Under the pieces are notes generated by a model. The model ran no database searches, was not told where the DNA came from, and worked only from the letters and a program-made list of their open reading frames with translations. The position numbers and the translations under genes are program-made. This document shows positions 44,385 to 53,687 of a stretch of 64,000 nt of DNA, in pieces (positions within the stretch are counted from its first letter, which is position 1; each line of letters starts with the position of its first letter). The stretch covers positions 1 to 64,000 of the forward strand of contig JAHRAZ010000023.1 in assembly GCA_020027475.1 (NCBI GenBank), read 5' to 3'. This DNA comes from Microthrixaceae bacterium (GTDB taxonomy: Bacteria; Actinomycetota; Acidimicrobiia; Acidimicrobiales; Microtrichaceae).

Positions 44385-45162
44385 GTGGGCCCGCCCGTAT
44401 CGAGTCCCGGAGCACCTCGGCTTCACCCACAACGCTGTCGGGCCACACGACACAGCGGTCGATCAAGCCGGTGATCCGGGTCCCGCCGCCAATCACGGAG
44501 AGCCCGCCGGAGAAGGTGAGATTCGCCCGGAGATAGTCCGCCGGTGTGCCGCAGTCGATGGCAACGGCGCTCGTGTGCACCGTCTGCAAGCGAGCCTCGG
44601 CCACCTCCCGGCTCCACAGGGTTTCCCAGAGTCCAGATGGTTCCACCGGCAATCGAGCCACAGCGGCGGCCGGGGTCAGTGACGCCACCACCGTGCTCCG
44701 TGCGCCGAACGGTCCGGAACTGGTTGTCAACACCGCCACGCGTTGATGATCCCACTCGGCAACGAACTCCCCCAGATCTGCCTGATGCCACATGTCGGAA
44801 TTCACCGTGAGTAGCGCGCGGTCTCCCACCCAGCCGGACAGATTGGCCAAGGCCCCGGAGGTGCCCAGCGCAAAACGCTCTTCCACAGAGGGATGGATCT
44901 GTTGATCAAGTCGGTCGAGATGTTCAACCAACTCCTGCCATCGGTGGTGTGCATTCACCGCCACCGAAGAGGTCACGACCCCAACCGCTTCAATGGCGTG
45001 GTCCACCAGAGCGCTGTTCCCCACTGGACACAATGCCTTGGGTCGCAGATTCGTCAGAGGTCGAAGGCGCGTTCCGGAGCCCGCGGCGAGAACCAAGGCA
45101 GCAATTGAATCGAAATGGTCGGGTTCCGGGGTTGCACCCAGCGGTGCCAGACTGTCAGCCAT
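44365..45162 (-). CDS. Sugar nucleotidyltransferase-like protein
   Basis: 265-aa NTP_transferase fold. VLAAGSGTRLRPLTNLRPKALCPVGN is the nucleotide-binding signature, with SDMWHQ as the metal-Asp region; the C-terminus has a left-handed helix-like stretch (GGLSVIGGGTRITGLIDRC). It may be a glucose- or mannose-1-phosphate transferase; the substrate is not clear. The start ATG at 45162 overlaps the ATG of the divergent gene; a downstream start is possible. Confidence 0.75.
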   Translation of the reverse strand: MADSLAPLGATPEPDHFDSIAALVLAAGSGTRLRPLTNLRPKALCPVGNSALVDHAIEAVGVVTSSVAVNAHHRWQELVEHLDRLDQQIHPSVEERFALGTSGALANLSGWVGDRALLTVNSDMWHQADLGEFVAEWDHQRVAVLTTSSGPFGARSTVVASLTPAAAVARLPVEPSGLWETLWSREVAEARLQTVHTSAVAIDCGTPADYLRANLTFSGGLSVIGGGTRITGLIDRCVVWPDSVVGEAEVLRDSIRAGPLTVCVR

Positions 45163-45568
45163 GGCATCCCGCTGGTTCAACAATCGGCTTCCACAAACGC
45201 TCGTGATCGCCCAGATGCTGTTGTACATCGACGGGTTCTTTGCACTGCTTGCGGTGATATCCACCAGCGTCAACGTGCCGCTCACCATCTTCGCTCGGGT
45301 GCTGTTGGTGGCCTCCGTGGTGGGATATGTCTACGGAGCCTGGGGAATCGCCAACCAAAAGAAGCTGGGTTACCAGATCGCAGTGGCCGCGTCGTTCATC
45401 CCGCTCCTGGCGAGGACCGTGGCAACGTTCTCCGCAGGTGGGCCACTCCAGAACCTGGGGTTCATCTTTCTCGGGTCCGGACTGATCGGCGCGCTGTTCG
45501 AATATGGCCTGATCGCACTGCTGCTGCACAATCAATCCCGCGAGCACGTGCGCATCTGGTTCGACTGA
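45161..45568 (+). CDS. Small four-helix membrane protein
   Basis: 135 aa with about four hydrophobic segments (LLYIDGFFALLAVIST, LLVASVVGYVYGAW, AVAASFIPLLARTV, LGSGLIGALFEYGLIALLL). No motif identified. CAGACT 7 bases before the ATG could be its -10 box. A longer in-frame ORF upstream lies over the divergent gene and is rejected. Confidence 0.6.
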   Translation: MASRWFNNRLPQTLVIAQMLLYIDGFFALLAVISTSVNVPLTIFARVLLVASVVGYVYGAWGIANQKKLGYQIAVAASFIPLLARTVATFSAGGPLQNLGFIFLGSGLIGALFEYGLIALLLHNQSREHVRIWFD

Positions 45569-45583
45569 GTCCGGCTCGTCAGG

Positions 45584-45589
45584 CATGAT
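45584..45589 (+). promoter_or_regulatory. Predicted -10 box of the MaoC-like gene
   Basis: CATGAT, a C-start variant of TANNNT, six bases before ATG 45596. Confidence 0.35.
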
Positions 45590-45595
45590 CCTCCC

Positions 45596-46057
45596 ATGAC
45601 CATGAACGTTGAAGGAATTGCTGGGCTCAAGGCACTCGTCGGAGAACACCTCGGGTACTCCGACTACATGGAGATCACCCAAGAACGTGTGAACACCTTT
45701 GCTGACGCCACAGGGGATCACCAGTGGATCCACGTGGATCCGGAGCGGGCCAAGGCTGAGTCTCCATTCGGTGGGCCGATTGCGCACGGCTACCTCACAC
45801 TCTCGTTGGGTCCGGTCCTGATGCCCACCATCATGACCGTATCGGGAGTTCGCATGGGCGTGAACTATGGCTGCGAAAAAGTTCGCTTCCCCTCCCCTGT
45901 TCCAGTCGGTGCCAACCTCCGCCTCGGCGCGCAGCTCGACAAGGTCGATGATCTCCCCAATGACGGCGCTCAGGTCTACATGACCTTCACCTTCGAGAGC
46001 CAAGGCGCCCCGAAGCCGTCTTGTGTGGCGCAGATCATCTTCCGCTACTACGAGTGA
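45596..46057 (+). CDS. MaoC-like (R)-specific enoyl-CoA hydratase
   Basis: 153-aa hot-dog fold protein. FADATGDHQWIHVDPERA is the MaoC hydratase motif with catalytic Asp and His, then PIAHGYLTLSL. Such enzymes hydrate (or dehydrate) acyl-CoA esters in fatty-acid metabolism. The gene stands alone; the neighbouring LLM gene converges on it. Confidence 0.9.
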   Translation: MTMNVEGIAGLKALVGEHLGYSDYMEITQERVNTFADATGDHQWIHVDPERAKAESPFGGPIAHGYLTLSLGPVLMPTIMTVSGVRMGVNYGCEKVRFPSPVPVGANLRLGAQLDKVDDLPNDGAQVYMTFTFESQGAPKPSCVAQIIFRYYE

Positions 46058-46130
46058 CCAGCCACCACTCGTGATCCGTGGCCAAAAATGATCCTGTCGC
46101 GCCTCGATTCGCAGAGCCGGGAGCATGCGA

Positions 46131-47102
46131 TCAGCGGAACTCCGGCATCACCTTGGTCGCAAACAACTCGAGGGTCTCGGTGGAGGGATAGTCGGCGCAC
46201 CAGGGCACCACGCCACCACACCCCAGATCCGCATACACGGCCAACTTCTCGCAGACCTGTTCGGGAGTCCCCACGAGGTTGCCTGCCCTCCACGATTCCT
46301 CAGGTTCTCCCCACAGGCTCTGCGAACCAGCAGCGGCTATCTCCTGCTCCGATTCCCTGACAAACACGTCGGGAGACCAAGTCATCACGATGTCGGAGGG
46401 ATCTCTGGCGACGTCGGCACAATGGCGACGCAAGACAGAAACCTTGTGAGCGAACTCCTGCGGATTGCCCCCGAAGTTCGATCGGTCGGCGTGTTCCGCC
46501 ACAACCCTCAACGTGAGTTGCTCCCCACCACCGCCGATCCAGACCGGCGGATGGGGACTCTGAATCGGTTTGGGATCACACTCCGCTCCTTTCACCGAAA
46601 AGTGTCTGCCCTCGAATGTCGATTGGGGCTCGGACCACATCATTTTCACGATTTCCACGGTTTCGGCCATCTGGCCGATTCGGTCGGCATTCGAGTCGAA
46701 GTCGTATCCGTAGGCGGCGTATTCCTGTTGATACCAACCAGCACCTATTCCCCAGTCGAGCCGACCACCACTGATGACATCGATGTTCGAGGTGATCTTG
46801 GCCACCATTGCAGGATTGCGGTATCCGGCGCAGCTCACCATCTGTCCCAGGCGAATCCGACTGGTCAACTGCGAAAGCGCGGCCATGGTGCTCCAGCATT
46901 CGAAGATGGACTCGTTCGCCGGAACAGGCACGTTGTGCATGTGGTCGTACACCCAGATCGAGTCGTATCCCAACTCCTCGGCGAGTTGGGTCACCTCCAC
47001 CACAACTTTCCATTGCTCCGAAGGACTCCACCGCTGCGCGGAGTCGGCGGGACCCGACAGTTCGGTCTTCCATCCCTGCGGTGCGAACGTTCCAAAGATC
47101 AT
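46131..47102 (-). CDS. LLM-class (probably F420-dependent) oxidoreductase
   Basis: 323-aa luciferase-like TIM barrel. YDSIWVYDHMHNVPV, FECWSTMAALSQLTSRIRLG and GGGRLDWGIGAGWYQQEY-type segments (see GAGWYQQEY) are typical of F420-using LLM enzymes in actinobacteria; FMN is a possible alternative. Substrate unknown. A TAGTCT box lies 6 bases before the ATG. Confidence 0.82.
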   Translation of the reverse strand: MIFGTFAPQGWKTELSGPADSAQRWSPSEQWKVVVEVTQLAEELGYDSIWVYDHMHNVPVPANESIFECWSTMAALSQLTSRIRLGQMVSCAGYRNPAMVAKITSNIDVISGGRLDWGIGAGWYQQEYAAYGYDFDSNADRIGQMAETVEIVKMMWSEPQSTFEGRHFSVKGAECDPKPIQSPHPPVWIGGGGEQLTLRVVAEHADRSNFGGNPQEFAHKVSVLRRHCADVARDPSDIVMTWSPDVFVRESEQEIAAAGSQSLWGEPEESWRAGNLVGTPEQVCEKLAVYADLGCGGVVPWCADYPSTETLELFATKVMPEFR

Positions 47103-47108
47103 CGACTC

Positions 47109-47114
47109 AGACTA
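47109..47114 (-). promoter_or_regulatory. Predicted -10 box of the LLM gene
   Basis: TAGTCT on the minus strand, 6 bases before the ATG at 47102. Confidence 0.55.
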
Positions 47115-47243
47115 CGTCGATCGTCAGGCGTCCCCACGGGACATCGCCGGGACGGATCGCTTCGGAACAGGCGCTGAATATCGCCTGGGATCCAACGGCG
47201 GCGGCCGACCCACTCCCGATACCGGGGAGAGATCGACTGCTCC

Positions 47244-47249
47244 TAGGAT
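47244..47249 (+). promoter_or_regulatory. Predicted -10 box of the lipoprotein hydrolase gene
   Basis: TAGGAT, 6 bases before GTG 47256. Confidence 0.55.
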
Positions 47250-47255
47250 TCCCGG

Positions 47256-48728
47256 GTGACCAAGGCGTGGAATCCAGCACGGAGTGCACCGTTTCCGGTG
47301 CTTCTGTCGGTGCTTCTGTCGGTGCTTCTGGCGATTGTGCTGATCGCATCCGCTTGTTCAGGTGCGGAGACCGGCACCGCGCCGGCACCCACAGACCCTC
47401 TCTCCACCCTCGATTGGCACCCCTGCGATGGAATCGACGGGCACGAGGTGGAATGCGCCGACATGGAAGTTCCCCGGAACTGGGATGATCCAGAGGGTCA
47501 CCAGATCATCCTCGCGCTGGCCCGCAGGCCGGCCACCGGTGAACGGATCGGCTCGGTGATCATGAATCCGGGCGGACCGGGCGCATCCGGAGTCGACAGC
47601 ATCAAACGGGGACCGTTCACTCCCACTGTGCACCAGAGTTACGACGTTGTGTCATGGGATCCCCGAGGGGTTGGAGACTCCACTGCATTGAGCTGCAATG
47701 ACGTGGACGCCTTCCTGGCGCTGGATCCCTCGCCGAACACAGAGCAGGACCGTCGGATCCTCTCCGATGCCGCCGCCGCCGTGGCTGAGAACTGCGAACG
47801 CACCGACGGGCCACTTCTCCCCTACTTGGGAACCGATGCCGCGGTCCAGGACCTGGAAGCTATTCGCGTGGCCCTCGGCAACAAACCACTCAACTACGTG
47901 GGATTCAGTTTCGGAACTGCCATCGGTCAGAGGTACGCGCAACGCCACGGCGCCAACGTGTCGAAGATGGTTCTGGACGGTGTCGTGGACACGTCACTTG
48001 ATTTTGAGGAACTCCTCCTCGGTCAGGTCGCCGGATTCGAGAGCTCATTCCGGCGTTTTGACACCGAGTGCATCAGAGCCGGGCAATCACGCTGTGGTGT
48101 CGACAGCTTGACCGGGGCCTTCGACACTGTTGCGGAAGCGGTCGAAGTCACTCCGCTGCCTTCCGAAGGCACCCCGATCGGTCCAGCCCAACTCGCGACC
48201 GCCGCGATCTATTCGTCCTACCTCTCCAATGGGTGGCTCAGGCTCGGCCCGGCCCTCGGCGATGCCCTGGATGGCGACGGGCAGGCCCTGTGGGATCTCG
48301 CCGAGGGCTACTACCGCTTCGCCGAATTCGGAACGTACGCCGCAGTGTTCTGCACCGACAATCCCCGCCCTCGCGACCAGGAGGAATACCAGGCATTCGA
48401 GCGCAAAGCCACGGAGGTATCACCACGATTCGGACCGTCCGTTGCCAACGAGTTGCTTCCCTGTGCCACTTGGCCGGTGCCCGCATCCCCCGACACCCGC
48501 GAGATCACTGCGCCCAACGCGCCAACCATCCTCGTGGTCGGCAACACCGGCGATCCTGCAACGCCGCTCGAGAACGCCGAGGCGGTCTCTGAGCGGCTCA
48601 GCTCCTCCAGGCTTCTCGTGGTTGACTCCGCCGGCCACACCGCCTATTCCACCAACGATTGCGCTCGATCGACCATCGATGAATACCTGCTCGGTGGGAC
48701 TCTTCCTGCAGATGGTTCCCGCTGCTGA
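47256..48728 (+). CDS. Secreted lipoprotein alpha/beta hydrolase (TAP-like, tripeptidyl aminopeptidase type)
   Basis: 490-aa exported serine hydrolase. An N-terminal signal with lipobox LIASAC (Cys at about 34) predicts lipid anchoring. NPGGPGASGVDS forms the oxyanion side, GFSFGTAIGQRYAQ holds the nucleophile Ser, and the C-terminal TAP domain has NTGDPATPLENA and the catalytic His in DSAGHTAY. The signal peptide includes three 12-base tandem repeats (47297-47332). Confidence 0.88.
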   Translation: MTKAWNPARSAPFPVLLSVLLSVLLAIVLIASACSGAETGTAPAPTDPLSTLDWHPCDGIDGHEVECADMEVPRNWDDPEGHQIILALARRPATGERIGSVIMNPGGPGASGVDSIKRGPFTPTVHQSYDVVSWDPRGVGDSTALSCNDVDAFLALDPSPNTEQDRRILSDAAAAVAENCERTDGPLLPYLGTDAAVQDLEAIRVALGNKPLNYVGFSFGTAIGQRYAQRHGANVSKMVLDGVVDTSLDFEELLLGQVAGFESSFRRFDTECIRAGQSRCGVDSLTGAFDTVAEAVEVTPLPSEGTPIGPAQLATAAIYSSYLSNGWLRLGPALGDALDGDGQALWDLAEGYYRFAEFGTYAAVFCTDNPRPRDQEEYQAFERKATEVSPRFGPSVANELLPCATWPVPASPDTREITAPNAPTILVVGNTGDPATPLENAEAVSERLSSSRLLVVDSAGHTAYSTNDCARSTIDEYLLGGTLPADGSRC

Positions 48729-48799
48729 GGTTCATCCGGCTTTGCAACGCCTCGGAGGCCTCATATGGTCTTTCCGATCAGCTATCAAGGGGAAATTCA

Positions 48800-50455
48800 G
48801 TGCAGTTCAACCTCGCGGAGATACACGAGACAATCGAGTCCGCTTGTCCCGACCGTGAATGTGTGATCTTTCGTGACAAACGACTGACCTACCGACAGTT
48901 CGGCGACCGCACCCGCCAGCTCGCCAACCTCCTTCGATCCAGGGGACTCGGAGAGGTGACTCCACGCTCCGATCTGGATGGCCACGAAAGCGGACAGGAT
49001 CACCTCGCGGTATACCTGCACAATGGCAACGAGTACCTCGAGGCCATGGTCGGTTCCTACAAAGCCCGCGTTGCGCCGTTCAACGTCAACTACCGCTATG
49101 TGGCGGAAGAGTTGCTGTACCTGCTCAAGGATTCCCGGGCGCGGGCGATCGTGTTCCACTCCGCCTTTGCTCCCACACTTGCCGAGATCGTGGATGACCT
49201 GCCGGAGCTCACAGTGTTGCTCCAGGTAGCGGATGGCTCCGGGAACGATCTCCTCGAGCGCGCGCAATGGTACGAAGAGAGCCTTGCCCAACAGCCCACC
49301 GAGATCCCGGATGAACTGCGGGATTCCTGGAGCCCGGACGACCTCTACATCCTCTACACCGGGGGCACCACCGGAATGCCGAAGGGTGTCCTCTGGCGCC
49401 AGGACGACATCTTCATGGCGGCCCTTGGTGGCCGACGGCTCGACACCGGCGAAGACTTCGCATCTCTAAAGGAGTTGGCGGAAAACACCGCTCAGGGCGG
49501 AACCAAGGTGATGCCGGGACCGCCGTTCATGCACGGTGCGGCCCACTGGATGGCATTCAACGCATTCAGCAACGGCAACACGGTGGTGATCGCGAATGTG
49601 GTCGAACACCTCGATGTGGACGATCTTCTCGGCCTGGTGGAATCTGAAGGAATCATGGTCCTGTTAATCGTCGGGGATTCCTTCGGCCGTCCCCTGATCG
49701 ACCGAATCGAATCAGGTGCGGATGCCGGCAAGAGCTACGACCTGTCCAGCCTGTTCATCCTCGTGTCGGGCGGTGCTGCCCTCAGTTCGGGCATCAAGTC
49801 ACGTTTCCTCGAAGCGCTTCCGTCCATGATGATCATGGACGGCCTCGGTTCCTCCGAGGCCGGCCAGCAGGCCAGCCAGATGTCATCCGCAGGTGAGGAC
49901 ACATCCACCGGTGATTTCGTGCCCGGACCAGATCTGCGCATCCTCTCCGAGGACATGACCCGTGTGCTCGCCGCCGGCGACGATGAGACCGGCTGGCTCG
50001 CGCAGCAGGGTCGGGCGCCCCTCGGTTATCTCGGCGATGCGTCAAAAACTGCTCGCACGTTCCCGGTGGTGGACGGGATCCGTTACTCCGTTCCCGGTGA
50101 CCGCGCTCGCATCTCAGCGGACGGCAACCTCGAGCTGTTGGGCCGGGATTCGGTCACGATCAACTCTGGTGGTGAGAAGGTCTTCGCCGAAGAAGTCGAA
50201 TCGGCGATCCTGCAGCATCCCGGAGTTGACGATTGCGTCGTGGCCGGCCGACCATCCGAACGCTGGGGCAGCGAGGTGATCGCCATTGTGCAGTTGAATG
50301 CCGATACTTCCGACGAGGATCTTCTCGCCGCGGCGGCCGAGCACATCGCCCGGTACAAACTGCCCAAGGGGATCGTGCGCCGGGAGCAGATTCTGCGCAG
50401 CCCGGCCGGCAAGACAGACTACCGCTGGGCGAAGGCACAGGCGATCGAAGGTTGA
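48800..50455 (+). CDS. Acyl-CoA synthetase
   Basis: 551-aa AMP-forming ligase. YILYTGGTTGMPKGVLW is the AMP-binding motif; GLGSSEAG and the C-terminal VTINSGGEKVFAEEVE (with a catalytic Lys in the final domain) complete it. Its closest look-alikes act on fatty or sterol-side-chain acids in actinobacteria. GTG start with AAGGGGA upstream. It is one of three AMP-forming ligases in the window; the substrate is unknown. Confidence 0.88.
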   Translation: MQFNLAEIHETIESACPDRECVIFRDKRLTYRQFGDRTRQLANLLRSRGLGEVTPRSDLDGHESGQDHLAVYLHNGNEYLEAMVGSYKARVAPFNVNYRYVAEELLYLLKDSRARAIVFHSAFAPTLAEIVDDLPELTVLLQVADGSGNDLLERAQWYEESLAQQPTEIPDELRDSWSPDDLYILYTGGTTGMPKGVLWRQDDIFMAALGGRRLDTGEDFASLKELAENTAQGGTKVMPGPPFMHGAAHWMAFNAFSNGNTVVIANVVEHLDVDDLLGLVESEGIMVLLIVGDSFGRPLIDRIESGADAGKSYDLSSLFILVSGGAALSSGIKSRFLEALPSMMIMDGLGSSEAGQQASQMSSAGEDTSTGDFVPGPDLRILSEDMTRVLAAGDDETGWLAQQGRAPLGYLGDASKTARTFPVVDGIRYSVPGDRARISADGNLELLGRDSVTINSGGEKVFAEEVESAILQHPGVDDCVVAGRPSERWGSEVIAIVQLNADTSDEDLLAAAAEHIARYKLPKGIVRREQILRSPAGKTDYRWAKAQAIEG

Positions 50456-50515
50456 GCTCGGGCACCAAACAACCATCCCGTGATCGATGTAACCGATTCC
50501 ACACCCGCCGAGATC

Positions 50516-50521
50516 TAGTCT
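50516..50521 (+). promoter_or_regulatory. Predicted -10 box of the kinase-like/flippase gene
   Basis: TAGTCT, 6 bases before GTG 50528. Confidence 0.55.
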
Positions 50522-50527
50522 GAAACA

Positions 50528-52915
50528 GTGCCCGCCGCCATGATCGATGGGGTCGAAGTCGACCTCAGCCCCTCTGACCGGGTTCGCTCAGCAGGTGACG
50601 TCCTCCGGTTGATGACCGGAGCGGCGGTCATCGCGGTCGGCCTCCTTCTGGCTCTGGTGTTCCAGAACACCTTGGGCGGGGCCGAAGCAGACATCGCCGA
50701 GAGCCTCTCCCGCATCCCCAGCAAGTGGGAGCAGGCCACGATGAGCCTGGCCGAGCTGCTCGTTGCAACCACGACGGTTGCAACAGCGATTTACCTGCTG
50801 ACTACGGGTCGGGCGCGACTCCTGGGTTGGATCGCGCTAACCGTGGTGGCGGCCACCGGGTTCACCGTTGTTGCCGGATGGGCCATCACAAGCCAGGACT
50901 CGGCCGACTACTCGGCGCAATCCCTCGAGCACTGGGTGGTGGCCGACCCCGACTTCCCGAGTTCATGGCTCCTTGCAGCCTTCACAGCCGCCCTTGTGTT
51001 CGGATCGCCCTGGATGACCCGTCGGTGGCGCCTGACCGGGTGGATCAGCCTTGCTTTGCTGCTTGCGATGCGTGTGGGATTCGCAGCGGATCCCTCAGTG
51101 GACGTCGTGGTGGCCGTTGGGATTGGCATCGCCACGGGTTCCGGGGTACTCCTGCTTCGAGGGGCACCCAGTCTCGAGCCCACTGGAGACACCCTTGTCC
51201 TGGCGCTTCGATCTGCCGGCCTCAGGCCGACGAGGATCGTGCAGGCACCTCCTTGGCGAACCCGTCTGTCCTATGACATCGAAACCGAGGACGGGGGACA
51301 TCTGGTTCTCCCACTACGCACCCAACATGACCGCTCCGCAGATGTTCTGACCCACATGTGGCAGAGCATTCGATTCAAGCCGGATGCTCTCGATGAACCC
51401 TTCAACAGCATTCAGCACAAGGTTGAGCACGAGGCTCTGTGCCTGACACTGGCCGAGCGGGCAGGCACGCTGGTTGCCCATTTCGATGCCATGGTTGGCA
51501 CCCCCGACGGTTCGATCGGCATCGCCGAGGTGAAGATAGATGGGCGGCAGGCCTCCGACGTGACCGAACTGCCGAAAGACACACTTGACTCTGCCTGGAA
51601 GCAGGTCGAACGACTTCATTCCGCAGAGATGGCTCACCGGGCCTTGAGTCTGCGGAATCTCATCGTGGACAGCGAAGGCAGGATCTGGATCACCGACTTC
51701 CAGCGGGCGCAGATTGTCGCAACACCCCGCGAACGGTCAATGGACGTTGCCCAACTGCTGACGGACACCGCCGCGAACACTGACCCGCAAGACGCTGTGG
51801 ATTCAGCGATCGAAGTCCTCGGGAAGGATCGGACGGCCGAAGCCTTGCGTTTCCTGCAGCCCCTGGCCCTGCCCCGATCCACACGGCAGTCCCTCAAGGG
51901 CAAGGGCGACTTCCTCGCGAAGCTCCGGGGTGTGGTGGAGGAGCGAACCGGAACCACGGGTGCACCCCTCGAAAAGATCGAGCGGGTGACACCGCGGACG
52001 CTCGTCACGATCATTGCCCTGACACTCGCCTTCTACCTCGTTCTCCCCCAACTGGCCGACATTCGCGGCACCGCCGACGCGTTCACCCATGCGAACCTTG
52101 CTTGGGCACCGTGGATCATCATCGGATCCGTCCTGAGCTACCTGTTCGCAGCCATCTCGTTCATGGGAGCCGTCCCGCAGTCTGTGCCTTTCATGCCATC
52201 CCTACGCGCCCAGCTGGCTTCCAGCTTCGCCGGATTGATTGCCCCCGGGAACTCCGGTGCACTGGCAGTGGGTGTTCGATTCCTCCAGCGCAGCGGTTTG
52301 GACCCGACGCCGGCAGCCGCTTCAGTCGGGCTAAATGCAGCCGCCGGACTCATCGTGCACCTCGCCCTCACGGTGGTGTTCGTCGCATGGAACGGGTCGG
52401 CGGGTGGATTGGGTAGCTTCGAACTCCCGAGCACCCTGCTCATCCTGATCATCATCGGAATTGCCGCCGCTTTGATCGGGCTGTCTCTGCTCAACCGCAA
52501 GATTCGTGAGCGGGTTCTGGGTCCGATGCGATCGGTCATGCGCTCAGCAGGCACCTCGATGGGGACCGTGCTCACCAATCCAATTCGTGTGGCCCAGCTC
52601 TTTGGCGGGTCGATCGGCATCACGCTGTCGTACATTCTGGCGATGGTGGCGGCGGTTGAAGCATTCGGTGGTGGACCCAGCCTCACCCAGATCGGGGTTG
52701 GTTTCCTGGTGGCTTCTGCTCTTGCAAGTGTTGCTCCCACCCCTGGCGGCCTGGGGGCTTTCGAAGCAGCGATGATCGCCGCTCTCAGCGGTTTCGGGAT
52801 GGACGGCGCCGCAGCAGTGTCCGCCACCCTCTCCTTCCGACTTGCCACCTACTGGCTGCCCGTGATCCCGGGGTGGATCGCTTTCACGTACATGCAGCAC
52901 CACGACGAGGTGTGA
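50528..52915 (+). CDS. Kinase-like domain fused to flippase-like membrane domain
   Basis: 795-aa multidomain membrane protein. N-terminal hydrophobic helices (about 25-215) precede a kinase-like region (about 230-470). In its catalytic loop, H370-R-A-L-S-L-R-N377 replaces the usual HRDLxxxN, so the catalytic Asp is Ala372, while D390-F (DFG position) is kept. From about 495 the protein is an MprF/UPF0104-type flippase domain with many helices (for example GLIAPGNSGALAVGVRFLQR, ALASVAPTPGGLGAFEA). Likely lipid or lipid-linked sugar flipping; not proven. Confidence 0.8.
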   Translation: MPAAMIDGVEVDLSPSDRVRSAGDVLRLMTGAAVIAVGLLLALVFQNTLGGAEADIAESLSRIPSKWEQATMSLAELLVATTTVATAIYLLTTGRARLLGWIALTVVAATGFTVVAGWAITSQDSADYSAQSLEHWVVADPDFPSSWLLAAFTAALVFGSPWMTRRWRLTGWISLALLLAMRVGFAADPSVDVVVAVGIGIATGSGVLLLRGAPSLEPTGDTLVLALRSAGLRPTRIVQAPPWRTRLSYDIETEDGGHLVLPLRTQHDRSADVLTHMWQSIRFKPDALDEPFNSIQHKVEHEALCLTLAERAGTLVAHFDAMVGTPDGSIGIAEVKIDGRQASDVTELPKDTLDSAWKQVERLHSAEMAHRALSLRNLIVDSEGRIWITDFQRAQIVATPRERSMDVAQLLTDTAANTDPQDAVDSAIEVLGKDRTAEALRFLQPLALPRSTRQSLKGKGDFLAKLRGVVEERTGTTGAPLEKIERVTPRTLVTIIALTLAFYLVLPQLADIRGTADAFTHANLAWAPWIIIGSVLSYLFAAISFMGAVPQSVPFMPSLRAQLASSFAGLIAPGNSGALAVGVRFLQRSGLDPTPAAASVGLNAAAGLIVHLALTVVFVAWNGSAGGLGSFELPSTLLILIIIGIAAALIGLSLLNRKIRERVLGPMRSVMRSAGTSMGTVLTNPIRVAQLFGGSIGITLSYILAMVAAVEAFGGGPSLTQIGVGFLVASALASVAPTPGGLGAFEAAMIAALSGFGMDGAAAVSATLSFRLATYWLPVIPGWIAFTYMQHHDEV

Positions 52916-52952
52916 CACGATCCCTCCACTTCTGAGTTGGGTCATCGCGCCC

Positions 52953-52958
52953 TACGAT
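52953..52958 (+). promoter_or_regulatory. Predicted -10 box of menG
   Basis: TACGAT, 6 bases before GTG 52965. Confidence 0.55.
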
Positions 52959-52964
52959 TGTCCC

Positions 52965-53687
52965 GTGCCCGAGGACCCGCGAGATCTGATTCCCGACGCG
53001 AAAGCGCCATTGCCGACAGGTGAGGACAAGACCCGTTCCGTGGAGGCGATGTTCGACGTGATTGCTCCCCGTTATGACTTGGTGAATCGCCTCATGACGT
53101 TCGGCATGGATGTGGCTTGGCGCCGCCGCACCGTCACCGGGCTCGGTTTGCCGCCGGGATCGGTCGTCGTGGATCTCGCCTGCGGTACCGGAGACCTCGC
53201 CATTGAGTTGGCCGAACGGGGCCTGAGGCCGGTCGGCGCGGACTTGAGCCTGGGTATGCTGCAAGCCGCTCCGGTGCCATTCGATCGGGTTCAGGCCGAC
53301 GGTTCCGCCCTGCCGATCGCAACGTCGGCAGTCCACGGGGTGACATGTGGTTTTGCGTTGCGAAACTTCACCGACCTGGACGCAACGCTTGCGGAGGTCG
53401 CACGGATTCTCGAACCCGGCGGCCGCATCTCGTTTCTGGAGGTGGCTGAGCCTCCCAACCCAACAATGCGATTCGGCCATGGCATCTACTTCAAACGAAT
53501 AGTCCCACTCATCGGCGGACTGTTGAGCGACCGGGGGGCCTACGCCTATCTACCCAGATCCGTCGCGTATCTTCCGGGTCCGGAGGAACTCCTCGACCGG
53601 ATCCGCAACGCCGGATTCAATCATGTGTCCCGAACCCTGCTCAGTGGCGGAGTATCCCAACTGATCACGGCGACGCGCAGTCAATGA
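52965..53687 (+). CDS. menG: Demethylmenaquinone methyltransferase
   Basis: 240-aa SAM methyltransferase of the UbiE/MenG family, final step of menaquinone. VVDLACGTGDLA (SAM site), FDVIAPRYDLVNRLMTFGMD at the N-terminus and FALRNFTDLDATLAEVARILEPGG are typical. Its stop overlaps menF by 4 bases. GTG start. Confidence 0.94.
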   Translation: MPEDPRDLIPDAKAPLPTGEDKTRSVEAMFDVIAPRYDLVNRLMTFGMDVAWRRRTVTGLGLPPGSVVVDLACGTGDLAIELAERGLRPVGADLSLGMLQAAPVPFDRVQADGSALPIATSAVHGVTCGFALRNFTDLDATLAEVARILEPGGRISFLEVAEPPNPTMRFGHGIYFKRIVPLIGGLLSDRGAYAYLPRSVAYLPGPEELLDRIRNAGFNHVSRTLLSGGVSQLITATRSQ

